A DNA stretch of 64,000 nt. Source: Sepiola atlantica. Taxonomy: Eukaryota; Mollusca; Cephalopoda; Sepiida; Sepiolidae. Location: the NCBI GenBank assembly GCA_963556195.1, contig OY744533.1, positions 50,894,613 through 50,958,612 on the forward strand. Reading direction: 5' to 3'. Under the pieces are notes generated by a model that was given only the letters and a program-made list of their open reading frames with translations, did no database searches and was not told the DNA's origin. The position numbers and the translations under genes were made by a program. Within the stretch, counting starts at the first letter, position 1; the number at the start of each line of letters is the position of its first letter. Below, in pieces: positions 1 to 11,866 of this stretch.

Positions 1-1589
1 CTACTACTAATACCAATACTACTAACAAGATTTCTTATTAAATTTTTAACATAGCTAATAGGCATGAAAGTCAGTCTATTGAGTTATGTTTGATTTATTT
101 TTTAGAGGAGCAAAGAGGGACCAACGCTTCCCGTGAAAATAAATGTATCCATGTGTTAAATGTTGGGCGAGTAAACCCACTAGTATATAAATTGGTTGAA
201 AATAAAAGGAAATGAAAGTTCAGTCGGGATCAACTTGATGACCATACGGTTAGGATTATTAGACTGTGGGAATTGATAGAAACAGATGTAACGTCACCTG
301 GCTCAAAAGAGAGAGTGGGGGAGGGAAGTATTCGGTTCCTTGGAAGCACTACATGTGTGAACATGTTAATTTAAAATGTTCTGATAAGATATGATTAAAC
401 AATAGTTAGCGATCTCTCTCAGTCCTCCTCGCACTGGTCAGTGATTTGGAACGAAGATCAAGTCGAATAAATCTCCTCTGTCTTCCAACAGTTTTGTCTT
501 GACTCAGTCTTTTCGAGGTATGAAAGAACTTATCTACAAGCGACGTTTCCTCAGTCTAGAATGGGTCAAGTAAAGGGTGTGTACAAAAACAAGCAGCTAA
601 CAAGGAATGATTATGAACTTTCTGTGTTTTTGTAATAATTACGGCAATTATTCTTTTAAATATTCATATTGGGCCTGGTACTGCCACATACACCAACAAT
701 ACCTTAAAAATGACATCAATAAACATCCTTCTTGGATAAAAAAAATTATGGACTGATTTTCATTGAATTTGGAATATAGGTAGTAGACATTACGGGGAGT
801 TACTGAGTTATGTTTGATTTATTTTTTATGAAAGCAAAGAGGATCTAACACAGTCCCCTTAAAAATAAATGTACCCATAGACCCATGGACTACTGGACAG
901 ATTTTTATGATATCTGGAACTTAAATAGTAGAGATGAAAGGGGGTTCTAATTAGTTGCCTTTGATTTATTTTTTAGGGGAGCAACTAATGCAACGCCCAG
1001 ACACTATCTCATACCAGAAAATTAACTGACCACTAATTAATTTTAGCATGATAATTTTATTGCACGAAAATTGAAAAATACGTTGCTTTTCTCTTTTCAA
1101 TGTTTATTATCAGACACGAGACATTACCGTAAAGGGCAGCAAATCTTTTTATCATAAGGATTCACGTGTACAAGGTGTTCGAGATAAATTTGACATTTTT
1201 GGCAAAGGAAAGAAAAAACTTCATACGCGTACGGACATGTTCAATACATTTTATGAAATCTGAAACATAGATAGTAGATATAAACAGGAATGTAATGAGC
1301 TATGGTAGAATTATTTTTGAGGGGAGCAAGGAGGAATAATCTACTCTTTCAAAATATATCTATACATAAAGGTTACCCCTTAGTCCTTATGTTATTTTGT
1401 ATCGTCTCTTATCCCCGACATCCGGAGCAACACTGGATAAGTCTGCTAATAATATATATATTAATCAAAATATTGTTATAAGCCCCCTTCAATTAGGATT
1501 GGGCCTCTTTCAGAGAGTTAATAATAATAATAAGCTGTCAACCTTAGCATAATGCAATGTTCCTCTGTCTGCAGTTGAACACTATTTGA
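1..1589. repeat. Gene-free region with a repeated ~100-bp motif
   Basis: No coding region is visible. A motif centred on GAGTTATGTTTGATTTATTT recurs at about 79-121, 802-846, 951-990 (diverged) and 1292-1337 (diverged). Each is followed by a G-rich GAGCAAAGAGG-like stretch and several are preceded by a TAGTAGA-containing lead. These look like decayed units of one interspersed or loosely tandem repeat. A 30-bp string beginning GGGCCTGGTACTGCC at 671 recurs at 3152. Confidence 0.5.
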
Positions 1590-1664
1590 CTAGCTTTCTG
1601 TATTTACCCGCTGCCTCGACATAATATAGAACTTAATTCTCTTTCCGTTCCCGTGATAGTTCTT

Positions 1665-1830
1665 GGTAGGTGGCCGTGAGGTTGAATATGAGACTGCAAA
1701 GTAACTTTGTGACTGGGTCGAATCCTTCGACCGGCAGTAATTATCATTTCCTACATGATTGTGTAAGCATGACACACTAATGTCGGTAGGTAAAAAATTA
1801 TTAATATTTATTTATTAAAATATATATATA
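1665..1830 (+). repeat. tRNA-headed SINE with a broken hammerhead (family G)
   Basis: A tRNA-like head is visible: an A-box-like stretch GTGGCCGTGAGGTTGAATAT and a B-box GGGTCGAATCC about 50 bp later. Behind it, 1749-1790 has the layout of a hammerhead: CCTAC and GGTAGG arms could form stem I, but the expected CUGANGA is shortened to ATGATTG and GAAAC reads GACAC. An AT-rich tail follows. A sister copy with an intact-looking core is at 61446. This copy is inferred to be inactive. Confidence 0.5.
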
Positions 1831-2000
1831 AATATTTGTTATTGTTTATTTATTTATGGACGTATACGTTTCGTCTCTTTTCAATCAAGACTCATCAGCA
1901 TAGAAGTCTGACTATTCACTACCGGTCACACGATTCGAAACCCTGGATTACAAGTATTTTTCAACCCAAATCCAACGTCGTTAACCGATCAGCCCTTTTG
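1820..2000 (-). repeat. tRNA-headed SINE carrying hammerhead family A
   Basis: On the minus strand the element starts near 2000 with a D-arm-like GGTTAACGACGTTGGA, then a B-box-like GGGTTTCGAATCG, then the hammerhead, then an AT-rich tail. The same order occurs at 62900-63060, so this is a repeat family. The tail abuts the tail of the family G SINE at 1665-1830, giving a tail-to-tail pair. Confidence 0.65.
1853..1906 (-). ncRNA. Hammerhead ribozyme motif, family A copy 1
   Basis: Read on the minus strand: CTGATGA, stem II GTCT/AGAC around an 11-nt loop, GAA, then stem III ACGTATACGT (two 4-nt arms, 2-nt loop) and C as the cleavage-site H17 (GUC). Stem I pairs TATG with CATA. All invariant core positions of the hammerhead are present. 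The very short stem III is typical of retroelement hammerheads that act best as dimers. The near-identical copy at 62922 supports it. Confidence 0.75.
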
Positions 2001-2309
2001 TGCACGCAAAAATTTGTATACAATAAATTGGTTTAGAAATTAATTAATTAAAACAATCTCTCTCTCTCATTATTTAAAATTCCAATGACGAAAATTCAGT
2101 CTTTACTCATATCATTTATTTTTGCAATGGCAAAATTGACAATGGTCATATAATTGTGTCGCAACGTGCAATAGGCTACAATTAAACACAATTAACGCTG
2201 CTCTTCAAAAAGTTCATGGAAAAAAACAGAAAGCAGACAACACTCACACGTGATTCCCCTCGATAATAGGATGATAGAATTCCAATCAAGCCGCCATTTT
2301 GAATCTATA

Positions 2310-2389
<80 letters not shown>
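2310..2389. repeat. (CA)n(TA)n microsatellite
   Basis: About 26 bp of CA dinucleotides run straight into about 54 bp of TA dinucleotides. The apparent open reading frame across it is a product of the repeat. Confidence 0.98.
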
Positions 2390-2880
2390 TAGACGAACGC
2401 ACATTCCAGGATGAGTAAAATGAATTCCCAGAAGAGAACAATTTTGCACCATATTTATGTCCGTTTATCTCAACATATAATGATACTAAATCTTATGTCT
2501 AAAAGTTAACGCTTAAGCTTAAGGGGTCTTAAGAATAAATTGAAATTCAGGGAATCTTTTTTAATTGTTGTGTGATCAATATGGATCAAATTCAATGCAA
2601 ATATGAAATATTTTAATTTTCAAATGGGAGGTTGTGCCCATATTATGCCTCCTAAAATCTCTTTAAAATACTCCAAAGAATCTGAAATTTGGGGAATATT
2701 TATTAATTGATGTTTATTACTTATTTTTTAAATTTCACAAAAATCGGAGGTAACTAAATTATCATGAAGGGCTTCTACCCTTTTTTTACCACTTTTGCAT
2801 AAAACCAGATTACGACACTTTATGCCAAGCAGCTGTATTTTAAAATTTATAATGATCGGTTAATTAAGTGTTAATCCTGT
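2388..2880 (+). repeat. Interspersed repeat family R1, copy 1
   Basis: The block begins ACTAGACGAA directly after a (TA)n tract and contains the diagnostic segments ATTCAGGGAATCT and TGGGAGGTTGTGCCCATATT. Related copies lie at 18475-18990, 19135-19360, 48945-49370 and, inverted, 32690-32990. The copy at 48945 also starts right after TA-rich sequence, which may mark the element end. No coding potential or known family was recognised. Confidence 0.7.
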
Positions 2881-4139
2881 ACATATAAATACATAAACAT
2901 ACCGTGTGTTTGGAAAATCGATGGCATAACTTCGGGATTATGTTCTATACGTGTAAATGATGAAAAAAGTACCATAAACATTGGTCCGGAAAGGCTTTGT
3001 TTCCAAGTTATAGGCCATTGAAAAAATACTGATCAACATTCTTTATTGTAAGCATCTAACAGGTACAATGTTTGTGATAGTACACTGTTTTTTATACATA
3101 TGGGGCAGATAAACTCTATCCCTGTGACAGGATTACAGGTAAAATAAGCCTGGGCCTGGTACTGCCACATACACCAACAATACATAAAAAATGACACCAA
3201 ACAAATATAAAAGACATGGGGTTCAGAAGAAAGATCTGTCAATCCTGATCGTCAGGGGCTTCTTAGATAGCCAGCATTGGTGAACTGGTCGGTATCCTGT
3301 GAATGTTGGCTCTTCTTTTTTCAGGTAACAGAATACAGCAGACCAAATACACGTAAATAAATATGACCAGCAGAAAGCAAAGAGTGTAGCGTGGATTCTG
3401 GCTTGGATAGGATAGAGACGACAGTCGCATCTTTGGAAATATACCAAGACACACGATGGCACTTAAAATGGTTATTAGTGGTGAATGACAAAAGTGAAAA
3501 TACTGGCCCCTGTGTCTTTAATGAAATTTATTTTGGTGGCTCCAATTTTGGCATTAAGCTCTAATAGTTTGCCTTTCTAGTTTTCTAGGACTGTAGGATG
3601 AAGGAAGGACATGAGTTTGGTAATATTTGCAGATTACTTTTATCCTTAGGCCATTTACACCATGGTTGACAAGACCACGCAGTTGTATCTCCTAAAGTCC
3701 AACTCTTCCTCACCGTGGTAGGAGGGGGGCGTGGTAATGTCAGAGCTACACGGCTAACAGGGCTCTGGTGAAAATCTAGGAGGATCTAAATAGATGACAG
3801 ACATAAACAGACATAACACAAGTAAATAAACATCCTTATTATCATTAATAATAAAGACTGCTGTCAGAGGGTCCTGATCGACCTAGGCTATATGATATTG
3901 ATTATTTCCCCCTCTTTGATGAATTGGACAATCATTCGATTAAGAGCAGAAAGTGGAATCCCGAGGTTTTCTGCAATTAAGTCTACTTTCAGACTGACCT
4001 ATAATATGCATTTGAAACTCTAAGAATTCTAATGTTTCTTTTGCCCATGTAAATGATGACACATGACATTTATATTGATATCTGAAACACAATAAATGTC
4101 AATTAGTATAAAATATCGATGTTTTAATATACTAACAAA
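2881..4139. other. No recognisable gene
   Basis: Overlapping short minus-strand reading frames at 3033-3462 were read, but they show no recognisable domain, no convincing splice sites and run over the 30-bp string shared with position 671. A GGAGGGGGGCGTGG-rich patch lies near 3720. Confidence 0.4.
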
Positions 4140-4225
4140 TCATCGCTTATGAAGGCACAGGGGCCACCCGAGGACAAGGATTAATGAGTGTCAGATGGAC
4201 AGTGAGACAACACCGTGAGGATTGG
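4140..4225 (-). repeat. LINE 3'-tail fragment (CR1/Jockey-like)
   Basis: Minus-strand copy of the tail seen at 46850-46990, 51520-51650, 28760-28815 and 54190-54330. The shared segments are CACCGTGAGGATTGGTAACG and a GGCCACCCGAGGACAAGGAT-like stretch. It is a 5'-truncated retroposition. Confidence 0.55.
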
Positions 4226-4738
4226 TAACGATTAGTGATGGGATGATTCAAAAAAAAATCCGATTCCAATACAATTACCAATTCTGTTCTAAATGGCCGA
4301 TTCCGATACTTTTAAATTTTCTAAATATGTTATTAGAGATTTGTTGCTTTTTTAAAATTCTCAAATTACTGTAACCTCTCCCTCCCCGTGTAATGTCCGC
4401 ATATATTTTTGAAAAACGTAAAAAATACACTTAGGGGGTGGGGTCGTATATTACACAAGTAGATCTTTCTAAATATTTTTTCTCAAATGTTTTCCTTGTA
4501 ATTGATTGAAAATTGTGAGACAACGAAAGATTTATTTTTCTTTTAAAACAAAGCCGACTTGTATTAGTTCGTCATTAGTATACAAAATGCTATTTGAAGT
4601 TTTTCATAAACAATTGAAAATAGTCAACGATTGGTAGTATGCAAAATAAAAAGACGGTGTTATGCTTAAGGGCTATATTTCGCCAAAGGAGAAAACATTA
4701 CATAACGTGAACCACATGCAACTCTAGGAATGTTTATA

Positions 4739-7700
4739 GGGGAAGTCCGGGTAAGTTGAGCCAATTTTCCATTTTGGCTCTTCAGAACCCAAACGACTAA
4801 TTATTTTGCAAAGATGAGTGTATTATTATAAAATTCTTTTATTTGGGAACATTTTGAAACAAGTTGCAGTTTTCTGCTAGTACACCTAAACCGACCATGT
4901 GCTTTACAAAAATGCATATCAAATGGCTCAACTTGCCCCGACCATGGGGCAAGTTGATCCAACCTCTGGGGTAAGTTGTGCCACGCAAAAATGTGTTGCA
5001 AATAAAGAAAGAACAAGCCCAAAATTGTTGCTGTGGTTATAAAACAAATTATAATAATGAAGTAGAAATGTTAATTACAGCGAATGAACCAGCACAAAAT
5101 TTGAAACATATATCTGAAAGTAAGTTAATGAAGTTGCCACTGTGACAAGTCACAGCTGAAAACGAGCTGGCTAGAACAACGGACAGAACTGCCAACACTA
5201 TTTGGCTGTGGCAGCTTGTAAACAACATCTTCTGCATTGAAACCCGCTTCGTCCTTTGGGTTTGGAACAAACACAGGCTTGTCCGTTCCTACCTTCCCAG
5301 CAACTTTTTGAAGGAAAACACCTTCAAACTCAAAGTCCTCCCCGTTGAGAGTGTCAACCCGGGCAATATAGTTCACAGTTCGTGATTTGCCAGCACATTT
5401 TACAACCACAAAGTCACCTTCGATTATTGGGCTATCCAGATCAATATCACCATCACTATCTGATGACACATCATCAAATTCAAAATCTGAATCATCAGTG
5501 TCACTTGAACATGGGGTTTTAGATCTCGGGGGACATGACTTTTTCCCACCAGCATTGAACAAACACTGCTTTGTTGTTGTTAATAGGCTCCTCTTTCTAT
5601 TTTCATAAAGGGCTATCAGCTTCTGTCGTTCAGGGCTGTCAGTCAAAATCTTTGAGCTGCCCTTTTTGTGACCACCTCTTCTTGCCTTTCTTGGTGCTGC
5701 TTTCGGAAATGGCTGAATTACAGATGGTGAAATGTATGGACGATGCATGACATCATGTGAGCTAGATGAAACACAAGACCCAGATGCGGATGGTTGCATA
5801 AGATCATCTTCTTGCTGTTTTTGTGGTCGGACATCATCACTGTGCACGGGCAAGACTGCTCCAGGAACCTCACCTGATGGTCCTGCATCTTCCACAGTAG
5901 AATTTGCCTCAAGGCTTTCTGCAGCCACATTTTGCTCACGGTCAGTTGGAAGAGAAGGGGAAAAGTCAATTTCACTAAAGATGTCCAGGTTAAATGGATG
6001 AATGCCCGAGGCTTGGAATCCAGCAGCAATGTTCAATGGTGTCATGGCAATCATCTGGGCTTGGTTCACTAGAGCTGGGATTTCATATATTGTTACTGTT
6101 TTCCCTGGATTGGATCGTAGCCACCCATCCATGGCTCTGTTGTACGCTGTTTTGAAGGGTCCATACACTGACCGGTCGAGCGGCTGGAGACGATGGGAAG
6201 TGTGTGGTGGAATGGTCAGTAAGACAACGCCATGAGATCTTGCTGTGTTCACAACATTCAAAGAAATGTGTGTGTCATGGTTGTCGAGGATTAAGAGGAT
6301 TTTCTTTCCTGGTGAGCATCTGGTGTGCTTGATGATGTGATTTAAATATTCCACAAACACCTCTTCATTCATCCAGCCACTTCGTGTTGCCCTCCCTATG
6401 CACTGTGTTGGTCCACCTCTGATGAAGTGATCTCTGTAGTGGACTCTGGGAAAGATGAACAGAGGATCACGACTGATCCAATTGCAATCACAGTGTACAC
6501 CACCGTTACCAATTCCCCGCGTTCAGCGGAGGTGATTGAACCAACTTGTTTCTTTCCTTTTTCTGTGACAACGGATCCAGGGTTTTGAACGGTGGTGCAC
6601 CCAGTCTCATCAGTGTTGTAAATGTCACTTGGTGAGAACTTGTATTTGTCCATTATCTGACTCAAGTTGTTGAAAAATTTATCAACAACTGGGCGGTTGA
6701 AGGCTATGGCACGCCTAAAAGATGTTGCTTCTGTCACTCTAATTGCCAGGTTCTGGCGCTTCTTGAAGCCTAACCACCAATCATGTCCTGCTTTTTTCTC
6801 ACGATCCCAACTTGGTGGCAGATTGAGACAGTTTTTATTAGCAAACTCATATGCCAGTGTGCGACATCTTCTCAATGACAAACCATGAAACATGTCTGAC
6901 AATTGTTTCACGTGGTCAGCCAAATCCCTTTCCATTTCAGGACTAAAAACCAATTGCCATAAGGAAACAGGTGTGTAAGCAGTCCCTGCTGGTTGACTGT
7001 CTTGTTTGTCCATGTACCGCTTCAGTGTCATTCGATCAATGTTAAAGTCCTTTGCAGCACTCCTCACACTCTGACCTCCAGTAACAGCGGCAGCAGCCCG
7101 TTCCATAACGTATGTAGGAGTTTGTCCACGATTTGTCTTTCGCACGTAGTGGCGCATGTCTGGTGGGCTTTTTTTCTGTGAAACACACAAAAAAGAAAAA
7201 TGAAGTTAACATAATAAATCCGATAATGATGTAGAATATTACTAGAGTGAACTAGTTGATTCAGTGGAGTTCCTGGCATAAGTCTGGAACATTGAACAAT
7301 GAATGCCAGAACAGCTGGCATTTGTAGAGAGGCACCTGCCTCTCCTGGCATGTTTAGCCAATCAGGCGCCTCTAAATGGAATAACCCACCATGCCTGACT
7401 AATTGTAGGCTAGTCCATAATGGTGGAGAGGGGAGGTAAGTGCATTCTTGATTCTACAATGATAATAATAATAATGTTAAAAATAATAATGATAATAGTA
7501 ATAATAAAAATAATTATTATTATTAGAATAACAAAGCGCCTGTACAGCATGCAAATTCCTATCCAAGCACAGCTTACACATCTTAAACATTTACCAGGTA
7601 ACCCATAGATCTAATTCTTATACAAGTAGAGCATGTAACTTATACAACATGCATTTTGAATTCACTCTATAACAGGCCTACTGATGTGGTTGCACATTCA

Positions 7701-8119
7701 TCTGTTTCTTGAAAACGTGTAAAAAGACATATGGGGCAAGTTGAGCCAGTGGCACAACTTACCCCAGTCTGACCTCATTGACTTGTCTGTTCAAATGCAT
7801 GCATCTCATGTGTGGTGAATGTAAAAATCTTTTACAGGTATGAAGGCAAGTAATTGAACAAACAACTACCACATATTATATCTAATCAAACTATTACTAC
7901 ACACAAGAAACATGCACTCACCTCTGTAACGCTTTATTTTACTTTTTTGGCACGAAATCTGATTTTCTTTTACTGCATCAACCTCCGATATTGGTTCAGC
8001 AAAACAAAATGGTGGAGGTTAAAGCCACGTGATCAGTTGTTTATAGATTGCATAAAAACTTGGATTGGCTTAGTCAATTGTGGTTAAAAGAGGGTGGCTC
8101 AACTTACCCCGACTTCCCC
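4739..8119 (-). mobile_element. Pogo/Tigger-type DNA transposon, near complete
   Basis: The element is 3.4 kb. It is bounded by inverted ends GGGGAAGTCCGGGTAAGTTG (left, 4739) and the complement of GGGGAAGTCGGGGTAAGTTG (right, ending 8119). TA flanks both ends (4737-4738 and 8120-8121), the target duplication of the Tc1/mariner-pogo group. Further copies of the GGGGCAAGTTGAGCC-like motif lie inside both ends: 4918-4982 (three, both orientations) and 7733-7765 (a pair). These look like subterminal transposase-binding repeats. One transposase is encoded on the minus strand, broken by a frameshift. The (AAT)n-rich 7456-7535 stretch is non-coding. Confidence 0.9.
5125..7157 (-). pseudogene. Pogo/Tigger-like transposase, one frameshift
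   Basis: Cut-and-paste transposase of the element. The N-terminal frame (ends 6396) starts most plausibly at MRHYVRK (7157). It has a psq/CENP-B-type helix-turn-helix (residues ~10-50, with SVRSAAKDF and DRMTLKRYM), a second DNA-binding part, then the first catalytic Asp in YNTDETG. The frame is lost around 6460-6475, just after IGSVVI. The other frame resumes there and continues through GGPTQCIGRATRSGW into the downstream ORF (5125-6372). That ORF has the second Asp in LLILDNHD (residue 30) and the third in LQPLDRSVYGPFK (residue 66), giving DD35D spacing. The C-terminal tail is acidic and basic low-complexity. Apart from the frameshift no stop interrupts the protein, so the insertion is young or the break is recent. 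Confidence 0.88.
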
Positions 8120-8159
8120 TATGCCTTGTCACAAGGCGGGGGTCATAATAATGCTTATG

Positions 8160-8560
8160 GCGTGGCTACTATGATAATATTTTGATATTAGAAAAACACC
8201 CTCCCTTTTTTCCCTAATTGTTATTAAAGAACTAAAAAAAAAAAAGTCGTCGCACTTTCTTTAAGTATTTATATATTAAAGGCGATCGTGTCTTTAACAT
8301 TACGAGAGAAAAAAATAAAGAAAATGCGACAATAGTTGAAGGGGAAATGTAATTGTTATTAAAGAAACTGCGACGATTAAAGATTTTCTTTAATAACAAT
8401 TCCAATTCCTCTGAGACTATCGTCGCATTCTCCTTTCTTTTTCTTTTTTATGTTAAAGACATTAACATTTGTTATTAATGTTATAAACTTTGTTACATTA
8501 AAAAAAAAAGTCGTCACAGTTTATTTAATAACAAATCCTCTAAGTTGCGTTGGTTTTAAC
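8160..8560. repeat. Inverted-repeat-rich AT region
   Basis: The segment 8350-8404 folds on itself: AATTGTTATTAAAGAAA is followed by TTTCTTTAATAACAATT. The motif GTCGTCGCA/TGCGAC recurs in both directions at 8247, 8328, 8377, 8422 and 8507. It looks like a foldback or MITE remnant; ends were not resolved. Confidence 0.5.
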
Positions 8561-9482
8561 GTCCCAAGTTTACTTTTGAAAAATATTCTTTTAGTCAATG
8601 AGAGTTATTGCCCTTGCATTGGTGACGTATAAGACTATAAGAGCGCCAAAAATATGTATATAAAGCTGAAATTTTAAAAATTCTTCACTTTTTGAGATCA
8701 ACAATATTCCTCGAAAACGTTTGCATTTTTTTGTTTTTTGTTTTCCTCATAAACTGTTGTGCTATAAAATAATAATCTAATTTTAATATACGTATGCTAT
8801 TTTATTATATTATATATTTTACATTTTCCATACGTTAACTAAATGGACCACTGCGTTTTCTAATCACACATAAATATAAGGTTAACGCTAATATGATCAA
8901 CCTATCATCAGCCACTGTACTAATAAGGGAGGTAAGATCTTTAGAGTTATGTTTAAAGGGAAATAAATATGTTCCTTCAAAGTTATATTAGATGTTTAAT
9001 GTATTCACATTCTCTAAAAAATATCCGAGAGTAAACTATGTTAGGTAAACGTGACGTTTACCTAGTGGTCACAACATGAATTGACAACATAAATTATTTT
9101 AAAGGAAATACAGTTGAGAAATTAGTCAAAAACAATTTTGGGGGGTTTACATACTCATTTGTAACGTCTTTGTATTAAAAAAAAAATAATATTTAATAGA
9201 AATTATAAGCATTTTAAGTTGCGTAATTATTGTTTCTGACTAAAGTTTATTGACACTGGACCACTTATTACTTTACTCACAAGCAATTATAGGACTGAGA
9301 TTTTAATATTTTATCATATCGGCGTAAACAGAAAAACAGAAAAAAATACCAAATTCACTTGAACAACAAAACACTCAAAACTAGGGCCTAAAAATCGGCT
9401 CCCAGAGACAGTCTAACAAAAAGGCGCAAAAAAGCCAAGAACATTGATCACGTGATAGTGCGTAAAACTACGTCCACGCGGC

Positions 9483-9500
9483 CAATATATAAAGTATCAC
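9483..9500 (+). promoter_or_regulatory. TATA-like promoter candidate
   Basis: CCAATATATAAAG follows a GC-richer CACGCGG patch and precedes a pyrimidine-rich leader (TTTCTCTTTTTCTCTTCTCT), an arrangement common at TATA promoters. It lies about 190 bp upstream of the proline-rich ORF. It could equally be an old retroelement promoter. Confidence 0.35.
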
Positions 9501-9687
9501 ACAGCGCCAAACTTTCTCTTTTTCTCTTCTCTCTGCCTCTCCTAGGGTGCTTAACAGAGAGTACAAGTCCGGCCACTCCTCGCCTTTGGGCGAAGGATGC
9601 TGCGGCTGACTACTAAACACACACACACACTTACACTAAGGTAACAACAATACATGAACAACCACAGTACTCCACACCAACATACTC

Positions 9688-9993
9688 ATGCCACAATCTC
9701 CACTCGAAAACACACTTTCCAATTCTCCTTCGTCACCAAAATCACCAAAGACACACCCAACTCAATTGACACTGAAAGCAAAAATGGCACCAGACTCACA
9801 GCTCTCACCAGCAACATCACCAGAAACACTATATTCACCGGCACCATGGTCACCTGGACTGCCGCCACCACCTCCACCACCATCAGAGGAACTGGATGAT
9901 GAACAATTAAAAATAGAGGAAGACTATGGCCGGGGTGAAGTCTTGTTAATGGCGGGAGATTCAAAAGGAAGAACAAAGGCTTATGGATATTAA
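9688..9993 (+). CDS. Small Pro/Ser-rich ORF of unknown function
   Basis: The frame gives 101 residues. Residues ~1-55 are Ser/Pro/Thr-rich, residues ~56-65 carry a run of prolines (LPPPPPPPSEE), and the end is acidic then basic (LDDEQLKIEEDYGRG, then a KGRTKAYGY terminus). It has no recognised domain. A TATA-like box and pyrimidine-rich leader lie upstream, and an R2-like LINE fragment starts about 700 bp downstream on the same strand, so it could be a LINE ORF1 remnant. It could also be a chance frame in A/C-rich sequence. Other frames over the same bases are shadows. Confidence 0.3.
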   Translation: MPQSPLENTLSNSPSSPKSPKTHPTQLTLKAKMAPDSQLSPATSPETLYSPAPWSPGLPPPPPPPSEELDDEQLKIEEDYGRGEVLLMAGDSKGRTKAYGY

Positions 9994-9999
9994 CCACAG

Positions 10000-10690
10000 T
10001 CGCGAAGGATGCCGTACAAATGGTTTTGCGATAATGAATCCCCCAACCATAGGTAGTGTGATAGATGCCTTTGTAACGGCACGTAATCTCACTGTTAGAT
10101 TCCACCATCGGACCACGTGTAGATTAAATAAAACAGTTTAAGACAAAGAGAAAGGAAGAAAATATTATTTAAACTTACCTTAAAGAAAGCGAAGGAATGA
10201 GGAAGCTATACAACATATACGAATAGGCCTTTTATAATGGTTAATAAAAAGGAAAACATTTATATTAACAAAACAATGTATTTATTTAATATTTTATAAG
10301 CGATATATATGCGAGCGCTATGAATGTCTTTTTGTGTGTATATTTGTGGATGTGCGAAGAAATAAAAGTTCGTTTAGATTGAAGATAGATTGTAGAATGT
10401 TCGTTAAAAGATAAATTCTTGAATTGAAAAGGGTTACCTTTCTCTTCCTCCCCCACACAGCTCGTTCGAGTTGGTGGGGGGGATCGTTTATCGGCAAGCG
10501 TTCTTTGTGTGCGTTCGTTCGTCTCAGAACGCTGAGGGAAAAAGAGGATGAGGAAGGGAACGCATATTCTTTTATTGACCCCCAACTCACGCGTGGTCAA
10601 GTTGGCCGGAATCTTACGGCAAACGTGAATCTGCGTGACTTCGTAGGTTCCCTACTTTGGAGACAAAGAAGGCTTAAGTAAACAAAGAAA
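10000..10690. other. No recognisable gene; leader-like sequence
   Basis: A clean donor-like sequence (minus-strand AAGGTAAGT) sits near 10178, and reading frames at 10286-10681 exist on both strands, but none shows a domain. The stretch may be 5' sequence of the downstream LINE or of whatever the 9.5 kb promoter served. Confidence 0.3.
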
Positions 10691-10699
10691 GAAAGGGAG

Positions 10700-11866
10700 A
10701 GAGTACCTAACTTTGGTGTTCACCACAAGACCTCAGTAATGCTATTGAGGAAGTGAGGACTATGAGGCTAGAGGATAGAAAACAACTATCAAAAGTCCAA
10801 GCCTACAAAAACACCAAGGCCCTAATAAATAAAGTCAATACTGCCCTTAAGAGGATAGTTCCGGCCTCCATATCCCTCACAGAACTCAACCATGTGACAT
10901 ATGCAGCTGGGTTATTTGTTGAAAGACAAACATTTCCAAAAATATACTAAAACCAAACAAAACCAAGAACTCCAAAGACCGAACCGGCATAGAAGGCTAA
11001 GCTGCAAAAACAAATGAATATGTATAGGAAGGAGATTAGCCAAATCAGACAGTTCTTTGCAGTTCCTATGAAACGGGGTCGACTGAAAAACATCAGAAGC
11101 AGACTCCAAAACAAATACCACACTACCATAAAAGGACTAAACAATATTGGCAGGGAGTTGGAAGGCAAGATACCAGCGTTTGCCAAACGAACTAAATATC
11201 AGGAAGCAAAGAAGAACTCCCAGATCCAAAATAAACAGTTCAAAACAAATGCAAGGATATTCTACAGGAACCTTGCAAGAGACATAGTATCTATGGAACA
11301 ACCTCCTGACAAGCAAGATCTGGAGAAATATTGGAGATCCCTTTATGAAAGTGAAGTCACACACAACCAAGAAGCCGAGTGGATTGAGGATATCCAAAGG
11401 ATGAATGAAACAAAACCGGAAATGCCAGAACCAGAAATAACACCGGAAATGATATCTAAAAAACTGGCAAGACATGCAAACTATAAGAAACCTGACATTG
11501 ACTATCCCCTTAATTTCTGGTTGAAACAACTTACTGCACTACATAGCAACTACAGTGACTGCTTCACCAGACTCCTACAGGATAAGGAGACCACACCGGT
11601 ATGGCTCACCACAGAAATAACAACCCTCATTCCCAAGACAAATGAAACCAAACTGCCAAACAAATATCGACCGATATGCTGTCTCAGCACTACCTACAAA
11701 CTTTTCACTGGTCTTATAGCCGACAGGATCTACGAGCACCTCTCCTATGAAAATTACCTGGAAAAGGAGCAGACTGGAGGCATGAGAAGATGCTTCAGTA
11801 CCAAAGACCAGCTACTAATAAACAAAACTATCTTAGAAACTTGAGTGTGGCATGGATAGCCCAGTC
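10700..11866 (+). mobile_element. R2/R4-like LINE fragment, N-terminal reverse transcriptase
   Basis: Two neighbouring frames belong together: one around 10736-10950 and 11014-11844. The second carries the pre-RT and first RT blocks of site-specific-type LINEs: TTLIPKTNE, NKYRPICCLSTTYKLFTGLI (RT blocks 1-2) and EKEQTGGMRRCFSTKDQLL (block 2a-3). The frame stops at 11844; a matching LSVAWI continuation in another frame runs to about 11866. The catalytic blocks, zinc knuckle and endonuclease are missing because a Gypsy LTR fragment abuts. The element type matches the 14145-15125 fragment, which supplies the other half of the same kind of protein. Confidence 0.8.

Noticed and set aside
3033..3462. 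Minus-strand Cys-rich reading frames as a gene
   Set aside because: No domain, no usable splice sites, and they overlap a 30-bp string repeated at 671.
5387..6235. Plus-strand frames opposite the transposase
   Set aside because: Shadows of the minus-strand Tigger transposase.
11137..11529. Minus-strand 130-codon frame
   Set aside because: Shadow of the plus-strand LINE reverse transcriptase.
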